Shown piece by piece: positions 1 through 9,241 of a stretch of 64,000 nucleotides of DNA. The DNA lies in the NCBI GenBank assembly GCA_016124855.1, contig WGMX01000027.1, positions 175,221-239,220 on the forward strand, read 5' to 3'. A program made the translations under genes and the position numbers. Under the pieces are notes generated by a model, which had not been told where the DNA came from, ran no database searches, and was given only the letters and a program-made list of their open reading frames with translations. Position 1 is the first letter of the stretch. Each line of letters opens with the position of its first letter. The DNA is from Anaerolineaceae bacterium. GTDB lineage: Bacteria; Chloroflexota; Anaerolineae; Aggregatilineales; Phototrophicaceae.

Positions 1-35
1 AAAAAAACCGCTTCATATGAGGCGGTTTTCTTTTG
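1..35 (-). terminator. Rho-independent terminator after the small membrane protein gene
   Basis: A CCGC(T/C)TC stem with an ATAT loop is flanked by an A-run on the left and a T-run on the right. Read on the minus strand it ends in seven T residues about 35 nt past the stop of the small membrane protein gene. The symmetry means it could also end a plus-strand gene lying left of the window. Confidence 0.7.
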
Positions 36-68
36 CTTAGGTTTGTTTATTTGTGAGGCGTGACCTGA

Positions 69-347
69 CTATTTTTGTTCGGCGGCCTTTGTTTCGGCAT
101 CTGTTGTTGCGACGACTGCTGCTTCCTCGGTTTCGTCGGAATCTTCCCAGCTAATAATCCACACACAGGCTCCAGCGACGAGAATTGTCGCAACCACTAA
201 CGCCAGCCACTGTGTCGCCAGTAAGCCGACATCTTTAGCTTCCACCACGAGCAGGATAATCATGCCCAGCGAAAGGACAATCCAAGCGGCCAATCGGGGA
301 TGACGCAGCGCCCATTGTACGGGAGGGATTTTAGCAAGTTGGTTCAT
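69..347 (-). CDS. Small two-helix membrane protein, unknown function
   Basis: About 92 residues with two hydrophobic segments, roughly residues 20-38 and 44-67, and an acidic Ala/Thr/Glu-rich C-terminal tail. No family is recognised. An upstream in-frame GTG at 356 is possible, but the ATG used here has a GAG-type ribosome site about 8 nt upstream. It is followed by a clear terminator, so it looks like a monocistronic gene. It may be an inner-membrane accessory protein; nothing in the sequence shows a catalytic role. Confidence 0.5.
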   Translation of the reverse strand: MNQLAKIPPVQWALRHPRLAAWIVLSLGMIILLVVEAKDVGLLATQWLALVVATILVAGACVWIISWEDSDETEEAAVVATTDAETKAAEQK

Positions 348-444
348 TGATTTCACTCAACACAGAAAACCGATGACCGTAATCATAACCGATTCATGTG
401 AAATTGAACACTGTAATTCATGAGTATTGCATCAGCACCTACCC

Positions 445-484
445 TGTAATAAAAACGGGGTGGTGAGTTCAACCCACCACCCCG
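445..484 (-). terminator. Rho-independent terminator of hsp20
   Basis: A 10-bp GC-rich stem, CGGGGTGGTG (456-465) with CACCACCCCG (475-484), is followed on the minus strand by five T residues. It lies 38 nt after the Hsp20 stop codon. Confidence 0.85.
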
Positions 485-521
485 CTCATCCAGTTTATGA
501 GGGCACGCGCCCCACAGCGGA

Positions 522-1001
522 TTAATTCTTTGACGGTAACTGCTTATTTCCGTTCACTTTGACGGAAATTTGCTTTGGCTGCGCTTCTGGCAGCTTGGGC
601 AACGTCAGGTTCAACACACCGTTGTCATAGGTCGCTTCAACTTTGTTTGAATCGACACCCTGCGGTAAGCTGACGCTGCGGCTGAATTTGCCGTAGTAGC
701 GTTCCTGAACAACCACTTTGCGGTTATCCTCAACCTTCGGCTGAGGCAGTTCGCCACTGATGGTCAGAACGTTGTCGTGCAGTTTCACATCAATATCGGC
801 AGGATTAACCCCAGCTAACGGTACTTCTACTTCATAAGCATTGTCTGTTTCATGAATATCAAGTGCGGGAGTATCCGAACCTGTCCAACCGGCAAAGGAT
901 GGGAAATTACCCTTCCAAGCGTCCTCAAACATCCGATCCATTGCGCTCTGCATTGTTGCCATTTCTTTGAATGGATTCCAGCGAACGATAGTGCTAGCCA
1001 T
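522..1001 (-). CDS. Hsp20/alpha-crystallin family small heat-shock protein
   Basis: An ATP-independent holdase chaperone that binds unfolding proteins in the cytoplasm. The 159-residue protein has an N-terminal arm (WNPFKEM), a central alpha-crystallin domain at about residues 46-140 and the hallmark GVLNLTLPK motif near its end, followed by an I-x-V tail motif (ISVKV) used for oligomer assembly. The start was set at the ATG six bases after a GGAGG site; an upstream in-frame ATG lies in front of that site and is less likely. It is flanked by its own terminator, so it is probably transcribed alone and heat- or stress-regulated (inference). Confidence 0.93.
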   Translation of the reverse strand: MASTIVRWNPFKEMATMQSAMDRMFEDAWKGNFPSFAGWTGSDTPALDIHETDNAYEVEVPLAGVNPADIDVKLHDNVLTISGELPQPKVEDNRKVVVQERYYGKFSRSVSLPQGVDSNKVEATYDNGVLNLTLPKLPEAQPKQISVKVNGNKQLPSKN

Positions 1002-1127
1002 TTGCTGCCTCCACATTTAATAGTGAACGATTACTCTTGTTATATGGCGCAAATGTCTGATTTTTATAAACAAAATATCGGAGAAATATTAGAAGCGTAA
1101 AGAGGGGAAGTGATTTTATTGAGGGAA

Positions 1128-1159
1128 AGAAGAGGCACTGTGGAACGAATGCCTCTTCT
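1128..1159 (-). terminator. Hairpin downstream of class II aldolase gene
   Basis: A perfect 10-bp stem (AGAAGAGGCA with TGCCTCTTCT) lies 12 nt past the aldolase stop. The T tract after it on the minus strand is weak, so termination efficiency is uncertain. Confidence 0.5.
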
Positions 1160-1171
1160 AAAAACCGGGAT

Positions 1172-1876
1172 TTATTCTTTGTAATTGGCCTGCGCTTCTG
1201 CAAGAGCATTACGTTCCTGATCCAACATGTCGGCATTGCGTAGAAGTTGAGACATGAGGATGCAGTAGGCGTTGTTGTCCATACGTTCTACCGCGTCAAA
1301 AGCCGCATCCAAATCCTTGCCAATGACGAACAGCCCGTGCCATGGAGCAATTACACCCGCTGCTTGTTTTCGGATACGCGCTTCGTTGCCGCGAATGCCA
1401 CCTGCGACACTTTCAGCTAGTCCGTTTCCATGTGCTGGCGCATAGGAGACTACGGGAACTGTGCCAAACTTTTGGGTCGCTTCCAATACAGGCGGCATAG
1501 GGCGGTTCATGGCGGCAAACACCAAAATATTTTTGGCGTGGGCATGTACGACGCCGGTTCCATGTTCCCCAAACTCGCGGTGCAGGCGGAAGTGAACCTT
1601 TGATTCGCGCGAAATTTCGCCCGTGCCATCTAGAATGTTCATATCCTTGTCTGCGACCAGCACGTCATCAGGTTTAAGCTGCCACTGGCGCAAACTGCCG
1701 CTGTAGCGCGGTGTGATACACACATATTCACCCACACGGGCGCTAATGTTACCCCCTGCCACATCGGTCAGCCGCCGATCAAAAAGCATCGCCCCCAAAC
1801 GCGCAATTTTGGCGCGCATGGCGTTTAACTCCGGGTTAGCCCGTACCGAGTCCTGTAATTGTTGATTAGTAGTCAT
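1172..1876 (-). CDS. Class II aldolase/adducin family protein (fuculose-phosphate aldolase-like)
   Basis: Zn-dependent class II aldolases cleave sugar phosphates such as L-fuculose-1-phosphate or L-ribulose-5-phosphate by retro-aldol or epimerase chemistry. The 234-residue protein has the family pattern: GGNISAR near residue 41, the acidic E91 in SRESKVHF, the metal histidines H111 and H113 in VVHAHAKN, and H180 in APWHGLFV. This matches the E73/H92/H94/H155 layout of FucA. The exact substrate cannot be read from sequence; a methylthioribulose-phosphate dehydratase-like role is an alternative. It stands alone, divergent from the large PAS kinase, and ends at a hairpin. Similar aldolases occur in some microcompartments, but the microcompartment genes here are 20 kb away. 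Confidence 0.85.
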   Translation of the reverse strand: MTTNQQLQDSVRANPELNAMRAKIARLGAMLFDRRLTDVAGGNISARVGEYVCITPRYSGSLRQWQLKPDDVLVADKDMNILDGTGEISRESKVHFRLHREFGEHGTGVVHAHAKNILVFAAMNRPMPPVLEATQKFGTVPVVSYAPAHGNGLAESVAGGIRGNEARIRKQAAGVIAPWHGLFVIGKDLDAAFDAVERMDNNAYCILMSQLLRNADMLDQERNALAEAQANYKE

Positions 1877-2148
1877 GAAGCTGTAATCCTTAAAAACTTT
1901 TGATTATGTCTTGATTATAATCACCTAAAGAGAGCCTGCCCATGACCGCTTTTATAATGCCTAATTAAAGGAAATGTACCGGGCAAAGTGATATTTGTCC
2001 TTGAGTTATCTGTCATTTGTTACTTGATTACTGAATAATTTCGAAACAATTAATGTAATTCGGATTGAAATAGTTTACAATTTCTAGATAAGCTTTTAGC
2101 ACTACAATTTGATGGTTCATTACAGACAACTATGAGGGTACAGGATTC

Positions 2149-5100
2149 ATGGCTGATTCAAATAATGTAATGACAACCTCGCCCGACAACCCCGAGCCTG
2201 ATTACCTACAAACGTTTTATCACAATTTGGTTGAAGCAGCCGGCAATGTTTTTTTTGTGACTGATGCCAATGGTTACTTTATTTATGTGAATTCAGCAGT
2301 TGAATCGGTCATGGGTTTCAATCCAGACCATTTCTTCGGCAAACATTATAGTGATGTGGTACATCCTGACTGGGTTGAGCGGGTCGTTGCATGGTATACA
2401 ACCCAATTTTTAGAAGTCATCCCGGAAACAACCTTTGAGTATGAAGTGCTCGCAGCCAATGGCGAACGGCTCTGGGTCGAGCAAATTGTGCGTCTGATGG
2501 TTGTTGACGGCATGGTTATGGGGTGCAATGGCCTGCTGCATGATATTACACCACGCAAGCGGGCTGAGGCGGCCCGACAAAATATCGAAAAGAGTTATTT
2601 ACAGGCTTCCGAAAACAGCGGCGCTATTGTGTTTATGATCGCTAAAGGCGGAGTGTTCATCTACGTTAATCCGGCTATGGAACTCGCGAGCGGATACAAC
2701 CGCAGCGAACTCCTCAAAATGAATGTATCAGATGTAGTTCATCCAGAGCATCACGCACAAATACGAAAATATGCGCAGCTTTACGGCGAATCACAGCAAG
2801 CGGCACCACGCACCGAAATTCGTATCATCCGAAAAGATGGGTCAGTTGGTTGGATCGATGCTGTTGCCACTTGGAGCGAACTTGATGGCGATATCGTCAT
2901 GTTTGGTTCAGCGCTGGACATTAGCGAACGCAAGATCATTGAACAGGAATTAAAAGACAGCCAGTTTTTTGTTGAACAGATTAATAAAACGATTCCGGAT
3001 ATTGTCTATGTGTTCGATCTTAATGAGTGGCGTATCGTTTATTCCAACCGGTCAATCGCATCATTACTTGGTTACAACCGCGAAGAAGTTTTCGCGATGG
3101 ACAAAAATACCTTGCTTAATATGCTGCACCCCGACGAGCATACGCGTTATATGGAACGGCTGATCGTACTTAAGTCGATGAAATCGGGCGATTTACAGGA
3201 ATCAACCTACAAAATGCTGCATAAAGATGGCAGTGTGCGTTGGGTGCATTTCCGCAATACGGCTTTCGAACATAACCCCGATGGAACAGTCAAGCGCATT
3301 TTAGGGTTGATGCGGGATGCGACCGAGCAGGTGAAAGCGCAAGAGTCGATTCATCGCAGCGAGGAGCAGCTTCGCCAATCCCTCCAATATCAGCGCGCCC
3401 TAAACGAAATTAACTTCGAACTCGGCGATCTGGATACATTTGAAGAGATGTGCAAACGGACGGTTGAACTCGGGCAGAGTAAATTAGGCTTTGACCGTAT
3501 CGGTGTGCTGCTGTTTAATCCGGCGACTGAAACCATTAATGGTACTTTTGGTGTGGATGCTGAAGGGCAAATTCGGGATGAACGGGGCATACAACATGCT
3601 CTTTCAGGTGGTTTGCGTTGGGTGAGTAAATCCGTTCGCGATAAGCAGCGCGTTCATGTGCGCGAGAATATCGATATCTATGATAATTGGCAGGTTGTCG
3701 GGCATGGTTGGAACGCGATGGCGCTTATGTGGAAAGAGGGTCAAGTTATCGGTTGGCTGGCTGCTGATAACTTAATCAACCAACGACCACTGCAAGAATA
3801 TCAGATTGAGGTGTTAGGTCTGCTTGCTATAGCACTCGAACATTTTTTTGTGCAAAAAGAGGCCGAGTCAAAACTACGCGAAAGCAATCGCCGTTATGAC
3901 CAGTTGGTCACCAATATGCCGGGAATGGTGTATCGCATTCGTCGCAACGACAGCGGAAACGCCTACTACGAATATGTTAGCCCGCGCTGCAAAGATTTGA
4001 CCGGATTAGAACCTGAAGCGCTTCTGGCGGATGCAAGCCTGCTGCTGAATCAAATTGTTCCTGAAGATCGTGTTAAATATGACGCGCTGGTGCGCATAAA
4101 CCTTGAGGAACCTCAGGTATTTCGTTGGGAAGGCGCGGTTATTGTTAATGGCGAACGTCGTTGGCGGCGGGTTGAATCTCGACCGTATCAACTTGCCGAT
4201 GGCAGAATCGTCTGGGACGGCATTCTTTCGGATGTGACCGAAAGTAAACGGGCAGAAGAAGCGCTGCGCCAAAGTGAGGAAGCGTCCCGAAAATCGTTGG
4301 AATATCAACAGGCGTTGAATGAAATTAATATCGAATTGGCTGATCTGGATTTATTTAACGACATTGCCAAACGAGCGATTGAATTAGGCACGACTCGTCT
4401 AGGCTTTGACCGTTTGGGTCTGATGATTTATGAAGCCGAATCCGGGCTTATTAAAGGAAGTTTTGGGACAGATCGAAACGGGAATATACGCGATGAACGC
4501 TCGTTTTCGCAGCCCATATCCAAATTTTCGAACTGGCTGAACGACTCTGTCACAGGGAAAAAACGGGTACGTGTACGGAAAAACGCACCATTGTATGATG
4601 ACGGCGAAATTATTGGTCAGGGCTGGAATGCGATGGCATTGATGTGGAATGGGGAGGCACCAATCGGCTGGTTAGCGGTTGATAATCTCATTCATCAAGA
4701 ACCGCTGCAAGCCTACCAACTGGAACTACTCGGTTTATTTGCGAGTGCATTAGAGCATCTCTACGTGCGTAAACAATCGGAGCATGCACTGCGCGAGAGT
4801 AACCTGCGCTATGACGAACTGGTTACCAATATTCCGGGTGTCGTTTATCGCCGCCGCCAACTGATGAATGGCGAGGATCATTTTGAATTTATTAGTTCGC
4901 GTTGCAAAGAAATAACCGGCATTGAACCGGAAGCGTTAGTCAAAGACGGCAGCTTATGGATGGATCAGATTGTGCCGGAGGAGCGGGCTGCCTTTATTGC
5001 TCGTTCAGAAGAAGCGGCCAAAAATTTCCAAACCTTTCTCTGGGAAGGTGAGGTCATTATTGATGGGGAACATCGCTGGCGGCGTATAGAGTCTCATCCA

Positions 5101-6825
5101 CGCCAATTAAATGACGGCAGTGTGATTTGGGAAGGCATCTTGACGGATGTGACCGAACGTAAGCATGCCGAAGAAGCGCTGCGCCAATCCGAAGAACGCT
5201 ACCGGACGATGGTGGAAGAACATTCCGAAATGATCAGCCGCTATACCCCTGACGGTCAGCTTACCTTTGTCAATGAATCGGTATGCCGTTACTTTGGGCA
5301 GCCGCGTGAATATTTCATCGGGCGTAATATTTTGGATTATACGCCGCATGAATTCCATGAACCTATTTTGCAGCGTATAAAGTCGGCGTCTATCACTGGA
5401 AAACCGTTTCAATATGAACATCCGATACATTTGGTGGACGGCAGTTTGCGCTGGTTCGAGTGGACAGATACGCCTGTTTACGATACCAGTGGACACGCCT
5501 TGATCTTCCAGTCAGTTGGACGAGATATTGATATTCGCAAACGGACAGAATCGGATCGTAATGATTATATCAATCGGTTGGAAATTATCCGGCGGGTCGA
5601 TATGGAATTGACTGAAAGCTTAAACTTCGACCATGTGCTGCAAATCGCACTGGATGCTGCCGTCCGTATTAGTCAGGCTAGCGCGGGCGCTATTCATGTC
5701 TTAGAAGATGACCGGCTGCGGGTAGCGTATGTCGTCGGTAATTTCCCGCCTTCGATGCTGGGTTCAACTTTACCCCTTACCAGCGGAATTGTGGGGCGTG
5801 TCGCCCGCCGTGCGATTCCCGAATTGATTACTGATGTCAACATGGATCCCGATTACCTACCGAATGTCGTCGAGACACGTGCACAAATGACGCTGCCTTT
5901 GATGTCACAAGATCGGTTGATTGGTGTCATTAATGTACAAACGTCGCAGTCCGGCGTATTCACCCATGCTATGTTTGACTTCTTGAAAGTTTTAACTGTT
6001 CGCATTGCCTCGGCGCTGGATAACGCCCGCATGCACTTGGCGACTGAACAGCATCTGGTCGAAATTACTGACCTGTATCAGCAGGTGACCGAACTTGAAC
6101 AACTGAAAACACAAATGATTCGGATCGCGGCACACGATCTCCGTAATCCATTGGGGGTAATTTCCGGCTATATCCAGATGCTATCCGAGGAAATGGCGGC
6201 GCATCTGACGGAACGCGGGCGTGATCAAATTCATACTATTAACGACTCCATCGGACGCATAGACAAAATCACCCGCGATATTTTGACTTTAGAACGGATT
6301 GCCGCTGGGCGCGAGGTCGTGGCTGAAAAAATCGACTTGACGCAGATGGTGACCGAAGCGTTTGCCCAAATTAAAGGGCAGGCCGCGCAAAAGAACCAGA
6401 GCTATGAACTGGAGAAACCCCGTCAACCGATGTTCGTTAATGGTGACCGCTATATGCTGCCCGAAACAATCGTCAATTTGCTTACAAACGCCGTCAAATA
6501 TACCCCTGAAAGCGGGCAGATTCAGGTTTGCTTGGCCGAGAAAAATAATCAGGTGATATTGACAGTATCCGACACGGGATATGGCATTCCGGCGGATAAG
6601 CAGGCCGATTTGTTCCAACCGTTCTATCGTGTTAATACGAGAGAAACACGCGGAATTAATGGTACGGGGCTAGGGCTGCATCTGGTGAAAACTATCATCG
6701 AACGCCATAACGGTAAAATGGTTTTTCAAAGTGAGTATGGGAAAGGCAGTACCTTCGGCTTTGAACTGCCACTGGTTGATGTTCCTGCGCCAAAGAGTAA
6801 ACGCAAGGCGGCGGTTCCCAAATAA
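2149..6825 (+). CDS. Large soluble multi-PAS/GAF sensor histidine kinase
   Basis: A cytoplasmic sensor kinase of 1558 residues with no membrane segment. Order seen: three PAS domains (about 18-136, 148-262, 272-392), GAF-like (413-565), PAS (580-705), GAF-like (716-872), PAS (886-1007), PAS (1016-1140), GAF (1145-1300), then HisKA with phospho-acceptor H1329 in AAHDLRNPL and a HATPase domain with N-box N1447, D1475 (DTGYGI) and G1505 (GTGLGL). The GAF-PAS unit at about 407-705 is repeated as 708-1008, an internal tandem duplication. There is no receiver domain and no adjacent response regulator, so its partner is encoded elsewhere. The MCP-like gene follows 93 nt later and may be co-transcribed. 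Confidence 0.93.
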   Translation: MADSNNVMTTSPDNPEPDYLQTFYHNLVEAAGNVFFVTDANGYFIYVNSAVESVMGFNPDHFFGKHYSDVVHPDWVERVVAWYTTQFLEVIPETTFEYEVLAANGERLWVEQIVRLMVVDGMVMGCNGLLHDITPRKRAEAARQNIEKSYLQASENSGAIVFMIAKGGVFIYVNPAMELASGYNRSELLKMNVSDVVHPEHHAQIRKYAQLYGESQQAAPRTEIRIIRKDGSVGWIDAVATWSELDGDIVMFGSALDISERKIIEQELKDSQFFVEQINKTIPDIVYVFDLNEWRIVYSNRSIASLLGYNREEVFAMDKNTLLNMLHPDEHTRYMERLIVLKSMKSGDLQESTYKMLHKDGSVRWVHFRNTAFEHNPDGTVKRILGLMRDATEQVKAQESIHRSEEQLRQSLQYQRALNEINFELGDLDTFEEMCKRTVELGQSKLGFDRIGVLLFNPATETINGTFGVDAEGQIRDERGIQHALSGGLRWVSKSVRDKQRVHVRENIDIYDNWQVVGHGWNAMALMWKEGQVIGWLAADNLINQRPLQEYQIEVLGLLAIALEHFFVQKEAESKLRESNRRYDQLVTNMPGMVYRIRRNDSGNAYYEYVSPRCKDLTGLEPEALLADASLLLNQIVPEDRVKYDALVRINLEEPQVFRWEGAVIVNGERRWRRVESRPYQLADGRIVWDGILSDVTESKRAEEALRQSEEASRKSLEYQQALNEINIELADLDLFNDIAKRAIELGTTRLGFDRLGLMIYEAESGLIKGSFGTDRNGNIRDERSFSQPISKFSNWLNDSVTGKKRVRVRKNAPLYDDGEIIGQGWNAMALMWNGEAPIGWLAVDNLIHQEPLQAYQLELLGLFASALEHLYVRKQSEHALRESNLRYDELVTNIPGVVYRRRQLMNGEDHFEFISSRCKEITGIEPEALVKDGSLWMDQIVPEERAAFIARSEEAAKNFQTFLWEGEVIIDGEHRWRRIESHPRQLNDGSVIWEGILTDVTERKHAEEALRQSEERYRTMVEEHSEMISRYTPDGQLTFVNESVCRYFGQPREYFIGRNILDYTPHEFHEPILQRIKSASITGKPFQYEHPIHLVDGSLRWFEWTDTPVYDTSGHALIFQSVGRDIDIRKRTESDRNDYINRLEIIRRVDMELTESLNFDHVLQIALDAAVRISQASAGAIHVLEDDRLRVAYVVGNFPPSMLGSTLPLTSGIVGRVARRAIPELITDVNMDPDYLPNVVETRAQMTLPLMSQDRLIGVINVQTSQSGVFTHAMFDFLKVLTVRIASALDNARMHLATEQHLVEITDLYQQVTELEQLKTQMIRIAAHDLRNPLGVISGYIQMLSEEMAAHLTERGRDQIHTINDSIGRIDKITRDILTLERIAAGREVVAEKIDLTQMVTEAFAQIKGQAAQKNQSYELEKPRQPMFVNGDRYMLPETIVNLLTNAVKYTPESGQIQVCLAEKNNQVILTVSDTGYGIPADKQADLFQPFYRVNTRETRGINGTGLGLHLVKTIIERHNGKMVFQSEYGKGSTFGFELPLVDVPAPKSKRKAAVPK

Positions 6826-6918
6826 CCACATTTATTTAAACAATTATAAACTCAAGGTCGCCTATCGCAAAATGGGCGTAAGATATAGTCATTGTTCTGT
6901 AATAAGTATTGAGCGCAT

Positions 6919-8007
6919 ATGATGCAGCGACCTAAACAAAATTCTCTGGCAGCACAACACTGGTTATTCATGATCCTTGCAGTGGCAGGGATTTTCTTCA
7001 TCCTTGTCTCTTTGCGCCCTGACGTTGTTCCTGCGTGGATTGGCTTCGCACTGATAGGCGGGTTGAGCGCCGGGGCGTTGTGGCGTCGGCAGCAGTCACC
7101 GGATATACCGGAACCGGCAAACTCCGCCGGGCAACCGGATAAAAAACCAACCTATGCGCAGCCTGTCGCGCCCGAGTCGATGGGGATGTTGACCCAAACC
7201 ATTGCCCAACAAGAAATCAGTGTTCAAGAACAGTTGGCTTTAGCCGAGCATACCAATAAGCTCCTCAGTAAGTTTATGGCGACCGGCGAACAGATGCAAA
7301 CTCAAGCGCGGACAATGAACCAGACCACGCGAGAGGCGAGCAATAACGTTACCAGCGGTGGCATGGCCTTGCAGCAGGTAATGGATGAGATGGGCGGCAT
7401 CCGCGAAAAAGTGATGACCGTCGCTCAAACCATTCGCACACTGGCTCAGTTTGCCCTGCGTATTGACAGTATTATTGGTTCGGTCAGCGAGATTGCGACG
7501 CAGTCCAACCTATTGGCGATTAATGCCTCGATTGAAGCGGCACGGGCAGGTATTCACGGACGCGGTTTTGCAGTGGTGGCGGATGAGGTACGATCACTCT
7601 CGCACCAATCAACACAGGCAGCAGGCCAAGTGCGCGCCATTTTGGAGGAAATTCAAACCGCGATGAAGCAGGCCATTCGCGCCACCGATGAGGGTTTAGA
7701 ACAGGTTGCGTCGGGTGTGGGTGTGGCGACGGAGGCCGACAGCGTAATGCATCATTTGATGGAACAAGTTACAGCGGCGCAGCAGGCGGTCACTTCCGTA
7801 CACGATATTATTCGGCAGCAAGTGGACGGGCTTGATGAAATGAGTATCGGCGTGGAGCGAATGGAAAGAATCGCCCGCAATACGCTTCTCCAGACCCAAA
7901 CCATAACCCAAATTAGCCAGCATCTGGTTCAACTTGCAGACGAATTACCGGTAAATATGCCCACCGAAACCGGCAGTTCTCGCCTTGAAGTAGGTACAGC
8001 GGTATAA
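6919..8007 (+). CDS. Methyl-accepting chemotaxis-like signalling protein
   Basis: A 362-residue protein with two closely spaced N-terminal membrane helices (about 12-29 and 37-53), a Pro-rich linker, and a long coiled-coil MCP signalling domain. The conserved hairpin tip is clear: [16 protein letters not shown] then [12 protein letters not shown]. It lacks a periplasmic ligand-binding domain and a HAMP domain, so it probably reports an internal or membrane signal to a CheA/CheW array, or a type IV pilus chemosensory system. None of those partners is in this window. Two consecutive ATG codons make the exact start uncertain by one residue. Confidence 0.85.
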   Translation: MMQRPKQNSLAAQHWLFMILAVAGIFFILVSLRPDVVPAWIGFALIGGLSAGALWRRQQSPDIPEPANSAGQPDKKPTYAQPVAPESMGMLTQTIAQQEISVQEQLALAEHTNKLLSKFMATGEQMQTQARTMNQTTREASNNVTSGGMALQQVMDEMGGIREKVMTVAQTIRTLAQFALRIDSIIGSVSEIATQSNLLAINASIEAARAGIHGRGFAVVADEVRSLSHQSTQAAGQVRAILEEIQTAMKQAIRATDEGLEQVASGVGVATEADSVMHHLMEQVTAAQQAVTSVHDIIRQQVDGLDEMSIGVERMERIARNTLLQTQTITQISQHLVQLADELPVNMPTETGSSRLEVGTAV

Positions 8008-8033
8008 AATATAGTTCGTTTAGGGGGAACGGT

Positions 8034-8423
8034 ATGGCACAGGTTAAAGGTATCGGGGGCGTTTTCTTTAAGGCCAACGACCCGGCAAAACTGCGGGCGT
8101 GGTATCAAGCAAATTTAGGCATTATTCCGGAAACTGAAGGCCATGTGTCTTTCTGGTGGAAGCAGGTCGAAAGCCCCGAAGATCAGTATACGGTTTGGAG
8201 TCCTTTCCCGCAGGATACCCCTTATTTTGAGCCATCGAACGCCCCTTTTATGATCAATTACATCGTCGATGATCTCGATGGGTTGTTAGCAGAACTGCGC
8301 GCCAAAGGTGTGCCTGTTGACGACCATGTAGAAGAGATGGAATACGGGCGCTTTGGATGGGCAACTGATCCTGAAGGCAATCGTTTCGAACTCTGGCAGC
8401 CGTCGAACCAAACTCCTATCTAA
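8034..8423 (+). CDS. VOC (glyoxalase/bleomycin-resistance) superfamily protein
   Basis: A 129-residue single VOC module built from two beta-alpha-beta-beta-beta repeats. The N-terminal half has GVFFKANDPAKLRAWY, and the second half ends in the typical DPEGNRFELWQP segment, where the Glu is a usual metal ligand. Members are metal-dependent lyases, dioxygenases or drug-binding proteins; the substrate is not evident. A strong AGGGGGAA ribosome site precedes the ATG. It converges on the TetR gene. Confidence 0.85.
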   Translation: MAQVKGIGGVFFKANDPAKLRAWYQANLGIIPETEGHVSFWWKQVESPEDQYTVWSPFPQDTPYFEPSNAPFMINYIVDDLDGLLAELRAKGVPVDDHVEEMEYGRFGWATDPEGNRFELWQPSNQTPI

Positions 8424-8432
8424 AGGAGTTTT
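8410..8432 (+). terminator. Small hairpin overlapping the VOC stop codon
   Basis: A 7-bp stem (AAACTCC with GGAGTTT) includes the stop codon in its loop and ends in a short T run. It is AT-rich and may be only a weak terminator between the two converging genes. Confidence 0.35.
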
Positions 8433-8434
8433 CA

Positions 8435-9067
8435 TCACTCAATAGGGGTACGGGCAAAGGGTAAAGAGGGAATTCCTAACACATCTACAAGCCCCGGTTC
8501 AATCAAACGCATCACGAGCCTAAATAACACTTCGGTTGAACAGGGCATGTCGTCATCAATCCACCACACTAACATGGATAAGAACGAGCTAACTGTTGAC
8601 TGCGAGACAGCCTCCAACTCATAAGCAGTCAACGGCGCTTTTGCCACCCGTTTGAATATGATGCGAGCATATTTCAAGAGATACTCGCGTTGATAATTTA
8701 AATGATTGCCCCCGCTGTGCTTTCCCAATAAGGCTTTGAATAAACGATGTTCTTGCTCTACATACTTCAGCAGCATCATTGGCAAGTTAGTGACCATCTG
8801 TGAATCACCGCTGTCGAATGATTCGAGTTCTAGTACCATGTGGGCGTGTTCTTCAAAGGCTTGTTGCAAAGCTTTGAAACGGCTCATCAACAAGGCTTCT
8901 TTGTCTTGGTAGTGGGAATAAAAAGTCGAGCGTCCTACATTGGCCCGATCCAGAATATCCTGAACAGTGACGGCCTCATACCCCTTTTCGAGAATAAGCG
9001 CTATACAGGCGTCTTCAAGATGCTGGCGCGTCCGTTGAACCTGCCTACTGCCCTGTTTTGTTTCCAT
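8435..9067 (-). CDS. TetR/AcrR family transcriptional regulator
   Basis: A 210-residue one-component repressor. The N-terminal helix-turn-helix is clear (about residues 10-58: ALILEKGYEAVTVQDILDRA, then VGRSTFYSHYQDKEALL). The remainder is a helical ligand-binding and dimerisation domain resembling the TetR C-terminal type found in many Firmicutes and Chloroflexota regulators. The gene is divergent from the methyltransferase gene, and the shared spacer carries several GAACA/TGTTC dyads that are good operator candidates. It therefore probably represses itself and the methyltransferase transcript. The inducer is unknown. Confidence 0.92.
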   Translation of the reverse strand: METKQGSRQVQRTRQHLEDACIALILEKGYEAVTVQDILDRANVGRSTFYSHYQDKEALLMSRFKALQQAFEEHAHMVLELESFDSGDSQMVTNLPMMLLKYVEQEHRLFKALLGKHSGGNHLNYQREYLLKYARIIFKRVAKAPLTAYELEAVSQSTVSSFLSMLVWWIDDDMPCSTEVLFRLVMRLIEPGLVDVLGIPSLPFARTPIE

Positions 9068-9083
9068 GATAATGCTACTTCCC

Positions 9084-9116
9084 GAACAATTTTTGTTTTT
9101 TGTTCAGCTTGGAACA
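9084..9116. promoter_or_regulatory. Candidate TetR operator near the tetR start
   Basis: GAACA at 9084, then TGTTCagcttgGAACA at 9101-9116, a 5-bp dyad with a 6-nt spacer. It lies 17-49 nt upstream of the tetR start and uses the same half-site as the larger dyad at 9164-9209, which suggests autoregulation (inference). Confidence 0.45.
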
Positions 9117-9163
9117 TTTTGCCAAAGCTGATTGTTGACCGTCACTTCTCATAAGGATTATAA

Positions 9164-9209
9164 CAAGATCGAACACTGTGTTCAATCTTGAATTGAGTGT
9201 TTGATCTTG
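9164..9209. promoter_or_regulatory. Large composite dyad, candidate TetR operator
   Basis: Two 14-bp arms, CAAGATCGAACACT (9164-9177) and AGTGTTTGATCTTG (9196-9209), form an inverted repeat with one mismatch. Inside it lie a perfect GAACACTGTGTTC palindrome (9171-9183) and TTCAATCTTGAA (9181-9192). The site is 33 nt upstream of the methyltransferase ATG, where a bound repressor would block transcription. Confidence 0.6.
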
Positions 9210-9241
9210 TATCCAGTAATTGTTATAGGAGTGACAATCAA

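Noticed and set aside
1172..1876. Class II aldolase considered as a microcompartment enzyme
   Set aside because: It lies more than 20 kb from the shell genes, has its own hairpin and no clear encapsulation peptide.
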